Assembly (NCBI RefSeq): GCF_000379685.1 | Contig: NZ_KB903249.1 | Location: forward strand, 1-64,000 | Source: Catelliglobosispora koreensis DSM 44566 | GTDB lineage: Bacteria; Actinomycetota; Actinomycetes; Mycobacteriales; Micromonosporaceae | Direction of reading: 5' to 3' | DNA: 64,000 nt | Shown here: one piece after another, positions 31,166-39,689 of the stretch | Layout of the letters: each line of letters starts with the position of its first letter | How positions within the stretch are numbered: the stretch's first letter is position 1 | Notes under the pieces: model-generated | The model's database searches: none | What the model saw: only the letters and a program-made list of their open reading frames with translations | What the model was told of the DNA's origin: nothing | Position numbers and translations under genes: made by a program

Positions 31166-31780
31166 CTACTCCGCTAGATAGCGCTGAAGACCGGGCAACG
31201 CCAGCAACATTCGGGCTGCCTCCTCCCATTGCGCAGTCGCGTCGTCGGGTGCCAGCCGGTCGAAGATCCGCTTGGGGATGTCGTAGGGCGGGCGCCTTCC
31301 CGCGTACGCCAAAAGGGTTCTGGCAGCGTGATAGCGCACCAAGTAGGCATCGTCGCCTAAAGCGAGAGACAGCACCGTGATGAGGCCGGGCGTTGGCGGG
31401 AAGTCGGTCAAAGCGATGGCGGCGGTCAGGCGCTCAAACTCGGACTCACGTCCCCGCAAAACGGAAACGATCGGCGCGGACCACTCCTCGGAGCCGGTAA
31501 GACGGTGTAACGCACCGGCGACAGCGACTTTGAAGCGCCCCTGAGCGGTGGGCAACGCGGAAACCAGCAAAGGCACCGCGTCGTCCACCGGAATGCCCGC
31601 GTCGTGCAGCGCGGCGTAGGCCATCGCGGCGACATCGTCACCTTCGCTTAAGCCTTGCGGCAGAAGCGTTTTCGCGACCGCCGCATCCGCCCGGAGCAAG
31701 AGTTCATAGGATGGGCCGTCATGCCACACGTGATACGGATCGCCGAAGACTTCGCGCCGGAAGTCCCACCATTCGCTCAT
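31166..31780 (-). CDS. HEAT-repeat-like protein of unknown function
   Basis: A 204-residue all-helical protein with alternating helices that read as HEAT/armadillo-type repeats: DDVAAMAYAALHDAGIPVDDAV, RFKVAVAGALHRLTG, ERLTAAIALTDF, DDAYLVRYHAARTLLAYAG. ATG 31780 overlaps the P450 stop (ATGA). No catalytic motif. The longer upstream frame overlaps the P450 gene and is rejected. Likely a protein-interaction scaffold; function unknown. Confidence 0.7.
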   Translation of the reverse strand: MSEWWDFRREVFGDPYHVWHDGPSYELLLRADAAVAKTLLPQGLSEGDDVAAMAYAALHDAGIPVDDAVPLLVSALPTAQGRFKVAVAGALHRLTGSEEWSAPIVSVLRGRESEFERLTAAIALTDFPPTPGLITVLSLALGDDAYLVRYHAARTLLAYAGRRPPYDIPKRIFDRLAPDDATAQWEEAARMLLALPGLQRYLAE

Positions 31781-32976
31781 CGCGACCCCGAATTCGAGGC
31801 AGACCACTGCGAGGCAGACCACGAGCCGGATAGGCCAGCGGGCACGAGCAGAGCGCTGGGTTCGGGGGTCCCGCCGGTCAGCGAGAGCTTGTAGCCAGCG
31901 AACGCGTGTATCGCGGCGGCGAGCTGGGCCATGGCTAGATGCCCGCCGGGGCACAGGCGCGGTCCGGAACCGAACGCCAAATAGGCGTGCGGGGAGTGGG
32001 GAACCGGGCGGCTCCAGCGCGCGGGATCGAATTCCCCGGGCCGCTGCCACCATCGCGGATCGCGGTGCACGTGATAGACGGGGATCAACACTTCGGTGCC
32101 GGGCGAAAGGATGTGGCCGGCGACCGCCATCGGGCGCAGCACGTGCCGCACGAGCAGCCACGTGGGCGGATGCATCCGCAGCACTTCCTTGGCATATGCG
32201 TCAGCGTCAACAGCGGGCCGCTCAGCCAGCCGCAGCATCGCCCACGCGACGGCGGCGCCGGGAGAGCCCGGCGAGGCCATGAGGACCGCTCGCAGCGTCT
32301 CTGCCGCGTCGGTGACAGGAAGCTCGATGGCGTCCGCCAGATCGCGCGGCGGACCGCTGTAGCCCGCTGCGCGACGGCGCTGCAGAACCGCCGCCAGCTT
32401 GCGGGTCAGCTCAGCGCTAGCCCGTGCTGTGCGCCGGGCGACCGGGCGCGGCAGCCAGCGCACGCGGGGCTCGGCCACAACCGAGCCCTGGACCAGCTGT
32501 TGCTGCAGGGCTAGGGTCGCGTCGGCGAGTTCGTCATCAACGCCGTCGGCGCCGGCGCAGAGATCAACCGCTGCCTCCGCGCACATCCTGGTCGCAAACC
32601 CTAAAACCTCTTTGCTGGTACCAGATGAGCTCTGCACCCGGGCCGAAAACGCGGCCTGAATCCGGCCCAGGTGGGCTGCGACGAAGGAGCGGTCAAGTTC
32701 GTGCCACAGGGCTCTGCGGGTCTGGGTCCACTGTGGAAGCGTGCTCGTGAGCGACCGTCCGCCGGTCATCGCCGCGTGGCCGGGAACCGCGTCAGGGGAG
32801 GCGAGGACGCGCTGAATCTCAGCGGGGTGATAGATCACCACCACTTTTGGGGCGAGCTGGACGATATCGCCGTAGGTGTCCCAGGCCCCGTGCAGCCAGC
32901 CGATGCGGTCCTGCTCATAGGTGAGCGTGTCCCCGATCAGCCACCTGCCCTTGGGACCCGGGATGATGCTCGTCAC
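31777..32976 (-). CDS. Cytochrome P450 with atypical I-helix
   Basis: A 399-residue soluble bacterial P450. The heme-ligand loop FGSGPRLCPGGHLAM (Cys about residue 345), the ExxR segment KEVLRMHPP and the PERF-like DPARWSRP region are present. The I-helix, normally containing (A/G)Gx(D/E)T for oxygen activation, reads LMASPGSPGAAVAW: the acid-alcohol pair is absent. Such P450s may use a substrate group or water for proton delivery. GTG 32976 is the start used. First gene of the P450-HEAT-epoxide hydrolase-SUKH operon. Substrate unknown. Confidence 0.88.
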   Translation of the reverse strand: MTSIIPGPKGRWLIGDTLTYEQDRIGWLHGAWDTYGDIVQLAPKVVVIYHPAEIQRVLASPDAVPGHAAMTGGRSLTSTLPQWTQTRRALWHELDRSFVAAHLGRIQAAFSARVQSSSGTSKEVLGFATRMCAEAAVDLCAGADGVDDELADATLALQQQLVQGSVVAEPRVRWLPRPVARRTARASAELTRKLAAVLQRRRAAGYSGPPRDLADAIELPVTDAAETLRAVLMASPGSPGAAVAWAMLRLAERPAVDADAYAKEVLRMHPPTWLLVRHVLRPMAVAGHILSPGTEVLIPVYHVHRDPRWWQRPGEFDPARWSRPVPHSPHAYLAFGSGPRLCPGGHLAMAQLAAAIHAFAGYKLSLTGGTPEPSALLVPAGLSGSWSASQWSASNSGSR

Positions 32977-33174
32977 TGAAGATGGTCTAGCTGTCAGTGG
33001 TGGTAGATGTAGCCTCCCCAGCTTCTGGCCCGCAGAATTCGCTGGAAAAGCGCCCTGGTGTATGCGCGCATGTGCAACTCCCCTCCGGTTAGCGACGACA
33101 TATCGCTATGTGCAAGCATGGCCATAGATGGTGGTAGACCTCAAGAGCAGTTCGCTAGCTGGAAATCGGGGCGC

Positions 33175-33180
33175 TAGATT
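33175..33180 (+). promoter_or_regulatory. -10 box TAGATT, leaderless start for 33188
   Basis: TAGATT, 7 nt, ATG 33188. Supports 33188 over upstream in-frame starts. Confidence 0.55.
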
Positions 33181-33187
33181 TGCCGGC

Positions 33188-33673
33188 ATGTCGTCTGTCT
33201 ACGAGAACACCCTCAATGACCTCCGTGGCAACCCCCTTGACCTGCCCTCCTTCGCCGGGAAGGTGACGCTCGTGGTGAACGTGGCGTCCAAGTGCGGGCT
33301 CACGCCTCAATACACCGGCCTGGAGCGACTGCACGAGCAGTACAGCGAAAAGGGCTTCACCGTCCTTGGCGTGCCCTGCAACCAGTTCGGTGGCCAGGAG
33401 CCGGGCAGTTCGGAAGAAATCGCCGAGTTCTGCTCGGCGACCTACGGCGTGACGTTCCCGCTGACCGAGAAGATCGAGGTCAACGGCGAAGGCCGGCACG
33501 CGCTCTACCAGACGCTCACCGCGGCGCCCGACGCCGAAGGTGAAGCGGGCGACATCACCTGGAACTTCGAGAAGTTCCTGATCGGCCGCAATGGCGAGAT
33601 CCTCGGCCGGTTCCGTCCGGGTGTGAAGCCGGAAGACCTGACCGGTGCCATCGAGGAAGCTCTCGCGAAGTAG
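33188..33673 (+). CDS. Glutathione peroxidase-family (thioredoxin-dependent) peroxidase
   Basis: A 161-residue thiol peroxidase reducing H2O2 or lipid hydroperoxides. Peroxidatic Cys36 lies in VASKCGLT; CNQFGGQEP supplies the tetrad Gln, and ITWNFEKFLI the Trp and Asn. There is Cys rather than selenocysteine, and a further Cys in IAEFCSATYG is placed like the resolving Cys of thioredoxin-dependent members, fitting an actinomycete that lacks glutathione. Probably cytoplasmic. The amidohydrolase gene follows 7 bp later. Confidence 0.93.
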   Translation: MSSVYENTLNDLRGNPLDLPSFAGKVTLVVNVASKCGLTPQYTGLERLHEQYSEKGFTVLGVPCNQFGGQEPGSSEEIAEFCSATYGVTFPLTEKIEVNGEGRHALYQTLTAAPDAEGEAGDITWNFEKFLIGRNGEILGRFRPGVKPEDLTGAIEEALAK

Positions 33674-33680
33674 GCAACCG

Positions 33681-34562
33681 GTGAACGATGGTGACGTGCC
33701 AGGGTTCTGGCGGGCGCTCGGGCTGCCCGGGCTGATTGACGTCCATGTGCATTTCTATCCACAACGGATGATCGAGAAGGTCTGGGCCTATTTCGACAAC
33801 GTCTTCTGGCACATCACCTATCGCGGTTCTGACGCTGAACGGGTCGCTCAGTTAGCCGCTCTTGGCGTGCGGGCTTATCCGGCGCTCAGCTATGCCCACA
33901 GACCCGGGATGGCCGCCGAGCTGAATGAGTGGGCTTTCGAATTCGCCGCGGGCAACCCGGCGTGCCTGAAGTCAGGCACGTTTTATCCCGAGCCGGGAGC
34001 CGTGTCGTATGTGGAACGGGCGCTAGAGCGGGGTGTGCAGATCTTCAAGGTGCACGTTCAGGTTGGTGCCTACGATCCGCGCGATGAACTGCTGGATCCG
34101 GTCTGGGGTCTGCTCGCCGAGGCGGGCACGCCCGTTATCACCCACGCCGGGTCGGGTCCGCTGCCCGGGGAGCACACGGGGCCGGGTCCGCTGGGCGACG
34201 TGCTGGCCCGGCATCCGCGGCTTAACGCCGTCATCGCCCACATGGGCACCCCGGAATACGGCGAGTTTCTGGCGCTCGCCGAAAAGTATGAGCGGGTCAG
34301 CCTGGACACGACCATGGCGTTTACCGACTTTGTCGAGGGCTTCGCTGAGTACCCCCGGGAGCTTCTGAAAAGGGTGACCGACCTCGGCCTGGCCGGGAAA
34401 GTGTTGCTGGGCACCGACTTCCCGAACATTCCTTATGCCTATGCCCATCAGCTGGAGGCGCTGGCGCGGCTCGACCTTGGCGACGCGTGGCTGCGCGCGG
34501 TGTGCTGGGGCAACGGCGTGCGGCTCTTAGGCCTCGATGAGACGGGTGCGCAGCCGGTCTAG
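33681..34562 (+). CDS. Amidohydrolase-family (PF04909) protein
   Basis: A 293-residue TIM-barrel metal hydrolase. The N-terminal metal site DVHVHF (HxH), the IFKVHVQVG strand Lys/His, ITHAGSGP, AHMGTPEY and final LLGTDFPN Asp follow the amidohydrolase-2 pattern, as in decarboxylases and lactonases of the ACMSD group. Reaction unknown. GTG 33681 lies 7 bp after the peroxidase. Its last 36 bp overlap the convergent phosphatase gene. Confidence 0.85.
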   Translation: MNDGDVPGFWRALGLPGLIDVHVHFYPQRMIEKVWAYFDNVFWHITYRGSDAERVAQLAALGVRAYPALSYAHRPGMAAELNEWAFEFAAGNPACLKSGTFYPEPGAVSYVERALERGVQIFKVHVQVGAYDPRDELLDPVWGLLAEAGTPVITHAGSGPLPGEHTGPGPLGDVLARHPRLNAVIAHMGTPEYGEFLALAEKYERVSLDTTMAFTDFVEGFAEYPRELLKRVTDLGLAGKVLLGTDFPNIPYAYAHQLEALARLDLGDAWLRAVCWGNGVRLLGLDETGAQPV

Positions 34563-35252
34563 CTGTCCGGCGGTCATGCCGAAGCCGAGCAGGTATTCCT
34601 CGATGCTGCCGTAGGTCGCCCGTGCGTGCGTGAGCGTGACAAGGATGGTTTCCGCCTTGCAGCCCATGCGTTCGGCGATGTGCTTGCGGCGGGCTTCGTC
34701 GTCGATGGCGGCCAGGATCAGATCGTGATCGGCCTGCAAACCGACCATGCTAAACGCGTAGTCCTCCGCGATGACCTCGTCAGCGACACCCGCGACGGAC
34801 AGCGCCAGCGCGACGGTCATGCCGGTGCGGTCTTTGCCCACGGCACAGTGCACGAGCACCGCTCCGTCTGGAGCGTCAGCGATCGTGATCAGACCCTCCA
34901 CAATGGAGCGTGCGTTGCGGACGATGCTGGATTTGTAGATGTCGCCGAGCGACCGCTCAGCGGGCTTGTCGCGCTCGGGTTCGCGGGCCGGGTCGATGAG
35001 TGGGACGAGCCGGTAAATCTCGGTGTCGGTGGCGAACGGGTGCGCCACTTCGCGGGATTCCTCGAGGCCACGCAGATCGATGATCCGCCTGACGCTGGCC
35101 GCCCGCACCATCGCCACGCCTTCGGCGGTCAGCCGGTCCAGGCTGTCTGAGCGGATCAGTGCCCCGGTGCGCGTTTGGCCGCCCGTCACGATGGGCAAAC
35201 CACCGATGTCACGGGCATTGCGGCAATCTGGCCACGAGAGCGGGGTTGGCAT
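34527..35252 (-). CDS. Tyrosine-protein phosphatase (PTP, Y_phosphatase3 type)
   Basis: A 241-residue phosphatase. The P-loop VHCAVGKDRTG (Cys about residue 136) matches HCxxGKDRTG of LipA/PtpB-like bacterial phosphatases, which act on phosphotyrosine and sometimes phosphoinositides. N-terminal NARDIGGLP and IDLRGLEES are typical. No signal peptide. ATG 35252 is 6 nt after a minus-strand TACGTT; longer frames upstream cross the divergent transporter promoter. Confidence 0.9.
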   Translation of the reverse strand: MPTPLSWPDCRNARDIGGLPIVTGGQTRTGALIRSDSLDRLTAEGVAMVRAASVRRIIDLRGLEESREVAHPFATDTEIYRLVPLIDPAREPERDKPAERSLGDIYKSSIVRNARSIVEGLITIADAPDGAVLVHCAVGKDRTGMTVALALSVAGVADEVIAEDYAFSMVGLQADHDLILAAIDDEARRKHIAERMGCKAETILVTLTHARATYGSIEEYLLGFGMTAGQLDRLRTRLIEA

Positions 35253-35258
35253 GCGCAC

Positions 35259-35264
35259 AACGTA
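35259..35264 (-). promoter_or_regulatory. -10 box TACGTT (minus), leaderless start for 35252
   Basis: Minus-strand TACGTT, 6 nt (GTGCGC), ATG 35252. Confidence 0.55.
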
Positions 35265-35278
35265 TACCTTCTGGGACT

Positions 35279-35284
35279 TAGACT
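35279..35284 (+). promoter_or_regulatory. -10 box TAGACT before 35293
   Basis: TAGACT, 8 nt, ATG 35293. Opposes the minus-strand promoter 14 bp away in a 40-bp intergenic region. Confidence 0.5.
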
Positions 35285-35292
35285 GATGTGCC

Positions 35293-36396
35293 ATGGCAGC
35301 TGTTAAGAACAGCACAGTTTTCAAGTGGGGGATGGCTGGCGCGGCTGGCGCCTTCGTTGTCCTGCTGGCCATTCTCGCCGTGTGGACGGTGCGCGACATT
35401 CTGGTCCTGGCACTCGTGGCGCTGTTCATCGCTGTCAGCCTGGACCCCGCTGTCCGCTGGCTCGTGCGGCACCACGTCAAGCGGCCCTTCGCCGTCACCC
35501 TCATCCTGCTGATCGCCGTCGGCGCGGTCACCGCCGTGATTTGGATCGTCATCCCACCGCTGGTGCGTGAGGCCACGGAACTCACCCAGAACCTGCCGCG
35601 CTATGTGTCCGATCTGGACGCGCGCTCCGAGACGTTCCGTGAGTTGAGCCGGCGCTATGGCGTCGATCAGCACCTCAACGACGTGGCTAAGGATCTTCCG
35701 GCGCGGATAAGCACGAGTGCACTGGACTTTTTCCGCCGCTTCCTAGGCGTCCTGGCGTCCAGTTTGCTGGTGCTGGTGCTGTCGATCTACTTCATGGCCG
35801 ACCTGCCCCGCATCCGCCGTGCTATCCCCAAACTGGCACCTGATGCCTACCGTGAGCGCACCCGGGTCATCGTGAACGTGGTCGTCGACAAGGTCGGCTC
35901 CTACATGATCGGCGGCATCCTGGTTTCCACCGGCGCCGCGATCGTGGCTTACGTCGGGCTGACCGTTCTCAAAGTCCCGGGCGCCCTGCCGCTGGCCCTC
36001 CTGGTGTTCCTGTTCGCCTTCATCCCGCTCATTGGGGCGACCCTCGCGTCGGTGGTCTGTATCGCCGTCGCCGGCATCGCCGAAGGCTGGAAAGCCGCGC
36101 TGTTCACCGCGATCCTGTTCATCGTCTACCAGCAGCTGGAGAACTACCTCATCGCTCCGCGCGTGATGCAGAAGACGGTCAATCTGCCTGCCGTGGGCGT
36201 GCTGCTGGCCGGGCTGCTCGGCGGGACGCTGCTGGGACTTGTCGGTGCCCTCATGGCGATCCCCATCGCCGCCGCCATCAAGGCGGTCATGACCGAGGTG
36301 CGCACTCCCGACGCGAGTTACGAGGAAGACGACGACGAAGACGACGGGCGCGAAGAGCCTGAAGCGCCGCCTCCCGTGGGCACTAAAGTAGCCTGA
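35293..36396 (+). CDS. AI-2E family transporter (PerM/TqsA-like)
   Basis: A 367-residue membrane protein with the family layout: two N-terminal helix pairs, a long amphipathic cytosolic region (about 85-150, LTQNLPRYVSDLDARSE), then a C-terminal set of helices with FAFIPLIGATLASVV, YQQLENYLIAPRVM and GTLLGLVGALMAIPIAAA, all diagnostic of AI-2E/PerM proteins. Despite the name, most members do not move autoinducer-2; some are sodium/proton antiporters. The tail is very acidic (EEDDDEDDGREEPE). Confidence 0.92.
   Translation: MAAVKNSTVFKWGMAGAAGAFVVLLAILAVWTVRDILVLALVALFIAVSLDPAVRWLVRHHVKRPFAVTLILLIAVGAVTAVIWIVIPPLVREATELTQNLPRYVSDLDARSETFRELSRRYGVDQHLNDVAKDLPARISTSALDFFRRFLGVLASSLLVLVLSIYFMADLPRIRRAIPKLAPDAYRERTRVIVNVVVDKVGSYMIGGILVSTGAAIVAYVGLTVLKVPGALPLALLVFLFAFIPLIGATLASVVCIAVAGIAEGWKAALFTAILFIVYQQLENYLIAPRVMQKTVNLPAVGVLLAGLLGGTLLGLVGALMAIPIAAAIKAVMTEVRTPDASYEEDDDEDDGREEPEAPPPVGTKVA
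36389..36394 (+). promoter_or_regulatory. -10 box TAGCCT, leaderless start for 36401
   Basis: TAGCCT over the transporter stop, 6 nt (GACCAG), GTG 36401. Confidence 0.5.
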
Positions 36397-36400
36397 CCAG

Positions 36401-37177
36401 GTGCGGCTGACGATCTCCACGCGCAATGCCCGGTTCCAGCAGTGGGAAGCGCTCCTAACGAACCGGGCCAAGCGTCATCGCAGCGGGGAGTTCCTCGTGC
36501 AAGGGGTCCGCCCCGTGACGCTGGCAATTGAGAACGGGTGGCCCATCCACGCGCTCATCCACCGGCACGGGGCGGCGCTTTCGCAGTGGGCGCTGAAGCT
36601 GGTGAACACTTTGGACACCCTGCACGTCACCATGGCCGGGGAACTGCTCGACGAACTGGCCGAAAAGTCAGCCGAGATCGTGGCGGTCGTCGGGCGCAAG
36701 CCCGATGAGCTAGCCAGGATCGACCCGAGCGGGCTGACCGTCGTGTTCGACCGTCCGTCCAGTCCCGGCAACGTGGGCACGCTGATCCGCTCCGCTGACG
36801 CCTTTGGCGCCGGGGGCGTCATCGTCACGGGTCACGCGGCGGACATCTACGACCCCAAGGCGGTCCGGGCGAGCACGGGGTCGTTGTTTTGCGTGCCCGT
36901 GGTGCGGCTCGAGGCGTACCCCCAAGAATGGCTGGACCGCAGCGGAGCGCAAGTGGTCGGGCTTGACGAGAGCGGCTCGGTCGAGTTGCGTGACGTGGAT
37001 CTGACCGGGCCGACGATTCTGGTGGTAGGCAACGAAACCAACGGCATGAGCGCGGCCTGGCGCGAGGCGTGCCACGTCATGGCGTACATCCCGATCGGCG
37101 GTGGGGCAAGCTCGCTCAACGCGGCGGCGGCTGGTTCTGTCGCGCTCTATGAGGCGTCGCGACAGCGTAGGGTGTGA
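36401..37177 (+). CDS. TrmH/SpoU-family RNA 2'-O-methyltransferase
   Basis: A 258-residue SPOUT methyltransferase. The N-terminal substrate-binding domain (GEFLVQGVRPVTLAIENG) is followed by the trefoil-knot domain with motif 1 SPGNVGTLIRSADAFGAGG, motif 2 LVVGNETNGMS and motif 3 IPIGGGASSLNAAAAGSVALYE. It should methylate a ribose in rRNA or tRNA with SAM; the target cannot be read from sequence. GTG 36401 is set by its leaderless promoter. Confidence 0.92.
   Translation: MRLTISTRNARFQQWEALLTNRAKRHRSGEFLVQGVRPVTLAIENGWPIHALIHRHGAALSQWALKLVNTLDTLHVTMAGELLDELAEKSAEIVAVVGRKPDELARIDPSGLTVVFDRPSSPGNVGTLIRSADAFGAGGVIVTGHAADIYDPKAVRASTGSLFCVPVVRLEAYPQEWLDRSGAQVVGLDESGSVELRDVDLTGPTILVVGNETNGMSAAWREACHVMAYIPIGGGASSLNAAAAGSVALYEASRQRRV
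37168..37173 (+). promoter_or_regulatory. -10 box TAGGGT, leaderless start for 37180
   Basis: TAGGGT, 6 nt (GTGATC), ATG 37180, within the methyltransferase end. Chooses ATG 37180 over GTG 37174. Confidence 0.5.
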
Positions 37178-37179
37178 TC

Positions 37180-37581
37180 ATGGGTTACGAGGTACACGTC
37201 GAGCGAACCGACGACGGATACGTTGGCACGAATGGCCGTGGCGCCCGGGTGGCGATCGGATCGTCCGATGAGGACGGTGTGTTTTCGCCGGTGGAGCTCA
37301 TGCTGGTCGCCCTCGGCGGCTGCGAGATCGTGACGATCGAACCGCTGACAGCCAAACGCGGCCACCGGCTGGTCAAGCTCGCCGCGACGATCACCGCGGA
37401 GAAGGAAGCGCCAACGAAAGTCGGCACGATCACCGTGACCTACGAAGTTGAGCTGCCTGAAGGTGACGACAAAGCCGCCGAGGTGTTCAAAGCGGTGGCA
37501 CACCGGGTGCACGAGAATCACTGCACGGTTGGCCGGGCCTTGCGCGAAGTCACCGAAAGCGTCCAAGTGCTTCCCGTTTAG
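37180..37581 (+). CDS. OsmC-family peroxiredoxin-like protein
   Basis: A 133-residue OsmC/Ohr-fold protein with both catalytic cysteines: Cys48 in ALGGCEIVT and Cys115 in ENHCTVGRAL. The spacing fits the OsmC/YhfA branch, which reduces organic hydroperoxides using dithiols. The preceding PVELMLVALGG is the family signature. Cytoplasmic, no cofactor. Confidence 0.92.
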   Translation: MGYEVHVERTDDGYVGTNGRGARVAIGSSDEDGVFSPVELMLVALGGCEIVTIEPLTAKRGHRLVKLAATITAEKEAPTKVGTITVTYEVELPEGDDKAAEVFKAVAHRVHENHCTVGRALREVTESVQVLPV

Positions 37582-37585
37582 GGCT

Positions 37586-37591
37586 TAGCGT
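37586..37591 (+). promoter_or_regulatory. -10 box TAGCGT, leaderless start for 37598
   Basis: TAGCGT, 6 nt (TTGCGT), ATG 37598. The promoter supports the reality of the short gene. Confidence 0.5.
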
Positions 37592-37597
37592 TTGCGT

Positions 37598-37783
37598 ATG
37601 AGTAAGCGCAAGAAGAACAAGTCATTTAGGGCAGAAGAGGAACATATCTCCGAGCACGCGGTGGAAGAGTCGCGGCAAGAAGCCTTCGCGGCACGGGAGA
37701 AAGCGACCCGGACGCAGATTTCGGCTGGGCAGACCAAGGTGCAGCGACTGAACCGGGGCAATCAGCCTCGCGGCGGACGCTAA
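37598..37783 (+). CDS. Small basic protein of unknown function
   Basis: A 61-residue, highly charged protein beginning MSKRKKNKSFRAEEEH and ending in a Gly/Arg tail (NQPRGGR). The middle is predicted helical and rich in Glu, Ala and Arg. No hydrophobic segment, no Cys, no family recognised; low-complexity ends suggest RNA or DNA contact, but that is a guess. Its own -10 box and a clean stop support it. Confidence 0.55.
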   Translation: MSKRKKNKSFRAEEEHISEHAVEESRQEAFAAREKATRTQISAGQTKVQRLNRGNQPRGGR

Positions 37784-37824
37784 GGCTTGACCGCGCTGGC
37801 GCACCCCAGCGCTGGCAGCGTGCG

Positions 37825-38700
37825 TCACTTGGGAGCGGTCAGGATTCCCGCTTCGATTTGCTGCTGGCGGACCTTGTTCCAGCTGTCAGCCCAGTAGGTG
37901 TCTAGCTCATCGTCTGACGAGGTCTGGTTGAACTCAGGAAACGTGTTGGCGGAAACCGAGGCCGCGAAAGCGTCCGCGTCGAGGAGATGGGAAAGCCACG
38001 CGGCACCGGCACGAGGGTCCGCGCGCAGCTCGTCATAGGACACGAACGCGGTCCGGTCCAGTGGAAGGCTGGCGACGCTATCCGCTAGTGATTTGGCGTC
38101 GGCCCGCATCTTGGCCCGGCTGTCGTCGACCATCTTCGCGCGTGCCTCGGGATCGGCCAGCACGGCACCGATCTGGGCGGCGAAGTCCGGGTTGTCCATG
38201 AGGGCCTGCACCCAGGCGTTGTTAGAGGCCATCCGCTCCCACGCACGGCTGAGGCTGTTTTCGATCGCGCTGAGCTGACGGCGCACGATGATGACGCGTG
38301 ACCCGGCGAACGCGTCTAACAGTTTGCCTTCTTTGCCGGTGTCCCAAGGGTTTTTCAGCACGACAGTGTCAGCGTTGGCTTCGGCTCCGATCTCGTCGAC
38401 GGCCTGGTGCAGGACACGAGACTTGGCGGCACGGAAGCCAAAGGCCAGCTGGCCGGTCTTGGCCGCGAGCAGCCAGCCGTATTCCTCGGGAGTGGAGGGA
38501 GTAACGGGAAGCCGGTCAACACCGCGGTCGGGTGGGATCTCGGCGGACTCGGCCGCTTTGAGGAAAGCGTCCACTTTGGGCATATGGCGCGCCAAATAGC
38601 CCACGGTCAGCGTCGCGCCGCCTGCCGCCTCAGTCGCCGCAGACGTGATCAGGGTGGTTCCGCTGCGGTTGAATCCGGTGATGAATAGTGCACGGGTCAT
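37825..38700 (-). CDS. Sulfotransferase-family protein
   Basis: A 291-residue P-loop sulfotransferase. GFNRSGTTLI (residues 8-17) is the PAPS 5'-phosphosulfate loop; VIIVRRQLSAIENSLSRAW supplies the 3'-phosphate-binding Arg-x7-Ser pattern. It would transfer sulfate from PAPS to an unknown acceptor. An AT-rich 35-bp gap separates it from the upstream ADP-ribosylglycohydrolase on the same strand, so it may be the last gene of the ABC operon or have its own promoter in that gap. Confidence 0.82.
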   Translation of the reverse strand: MTRALFITGFNRSGTTLITSAATEAAGGATLTVGYLARHMPKVDAFLKAAESAEIPPDRGVDRLPVTPSTPEEYGWLLAAKTGQLAFGFRAAKSRVLHQAVDEIGAEANADTVVLKNPWDTGKEGKLLDAFAGSRVIIVRRQLSAIENSLSRAWERMASNNAWVQALMDNPDFAAQIGAVLADPEARAKMVDDSRAKMRADAKSLADSVASLPLDRTAFVSYDELRADPRAGAAWLSHLLDADAFAASVSANTFPEFNQTSSDDELDTYWADSWNKVRQQQIEAGILTAPK

Positions 38701-38735
38701 GCCTGTATTTCAACGAACTTTTAAATGCGTAAATA

Positions 38736-39689
38736 TCATCCATTCAGGCAGAGCCGTGCCGCCGCAGCCTGGAACTCCTCGGCGAATTGCAATTTCGCCA
38801 CCCAATGTGGGGGAATTCCAAGAACAGATTCGCGGGTACCGAGTAAGCCTCCCGCAATAGCCGCATTAGTGTCCGTGTCGTTGCCTATGCGCACGATGTC
38901 TTTGACAACGTCAGAGAACGGACGGGGGTCCAGGACGGCCGCGACGGCCAGGCTCAGTGAATCGAGCACGAATCCGGCCGCGTCATCGTCGAGGAACGTC
39001 TGCCCGGTCCGGGCGAGCATCTCTGGCTTGAGGTGCTGCCCATAGGTGATCGAGCTGGCGACCCCGGCCGCTTTCAGCTCATGCGCCGTGCGCAGACCAG
39101 CCTCGACAGCGGTCGCCGCGTCGGCACCGTCGAGCAGGGCGGCCACGATGTCGTTATAGGACACACATGCCGCGACACAGCGCGGGTCATTGTGCGTGAT
39201 GGCCGAGATCTCCGCCGACAACCGGTGCCGCTCGTCCCGGTCACGGACCGCTATCGCCGTCGGAATGCAGCGCATCAGCGAACCGTTTCCAGCCTGCCCA
39301 ACACCGGCTCCACTATCGCGTGGATCGCGTGTCTCGGCGAAACGCAAGAGCCCGCGACGGGTCGTGTTGCCCACGTCGCGTGGGGCTTTTCCAGGCTGGC
39401 GGCCAGGCCAGTCGCCCTCTAGCCAGTTCAACATGTGATTGGCGGCCGTGAGCACGAGGTCATCGCCGGGTTCCAGATGTGCCAGCAGCACCGCCCGCGT
39501 CAGGTCGGTGTCATCCGTCGCGTGACCGGCCGGCCAGTGAAACGGCCCGCCCCCGACAATGTCGCGGACCCCATCGGGGTAGGCCTCACGGATGTCGCCC
39601 CAGGACATGAACTCCACTGTGGCACCCAGGCTGTCGCCCGCGTGCACACCGAGGAGTGCTCCCTCGGCCCGTTCGCGTCGCGTTGTCAT
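38736..39689 (-). CDS. ADP-ribosylglycohydrolase (DraG/ARH family)
   Basis: A 317-residue ARH-fold hydrolase that would remove ADP-ribose from proteins or small molecules. The two Mg-binding clusters are present: GHATDDTDLT (near 57) and the C-terminal GNDTDTNAAIAGGLLG, plus GVHAGDSLGATVEFM at the N terminus. ATG 39689 overlaps the stop of the FtsX permease (ATGA), tying it to an ABC transporter, an unusual partnership. No ADP-ribosyltransferase is visible nearby. Confidence 0.92.
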   Translation of the reverse strand: MTTRRERAEGALLGVHAGDSLGATVEFMSWGDIREAYPDGVRDIVGGGPFHWPAGHATDDTDLTRAVLLAHLEPGDDLVLTAANHMLNWLEGDWPGRQPGKAPRDVGNTTRRGLLRFAETRDPRDSGAGVGQAGNGSLMRCIPTAIAVRDRDERHRLSAEISAITHNDPRCVAACVSYNDIVAALLDGADAATAVEAGLRTAHELKAAGVASSITYGQHLKPEMLARTGQTFLDDDAAGFVLDSLSLAVAAVLDPRPFSDVVKDIVRIGNDTDTNAAIAGGLLGTRESVLGIPPHWVAKLQFAEEFQAAAARLCLNG

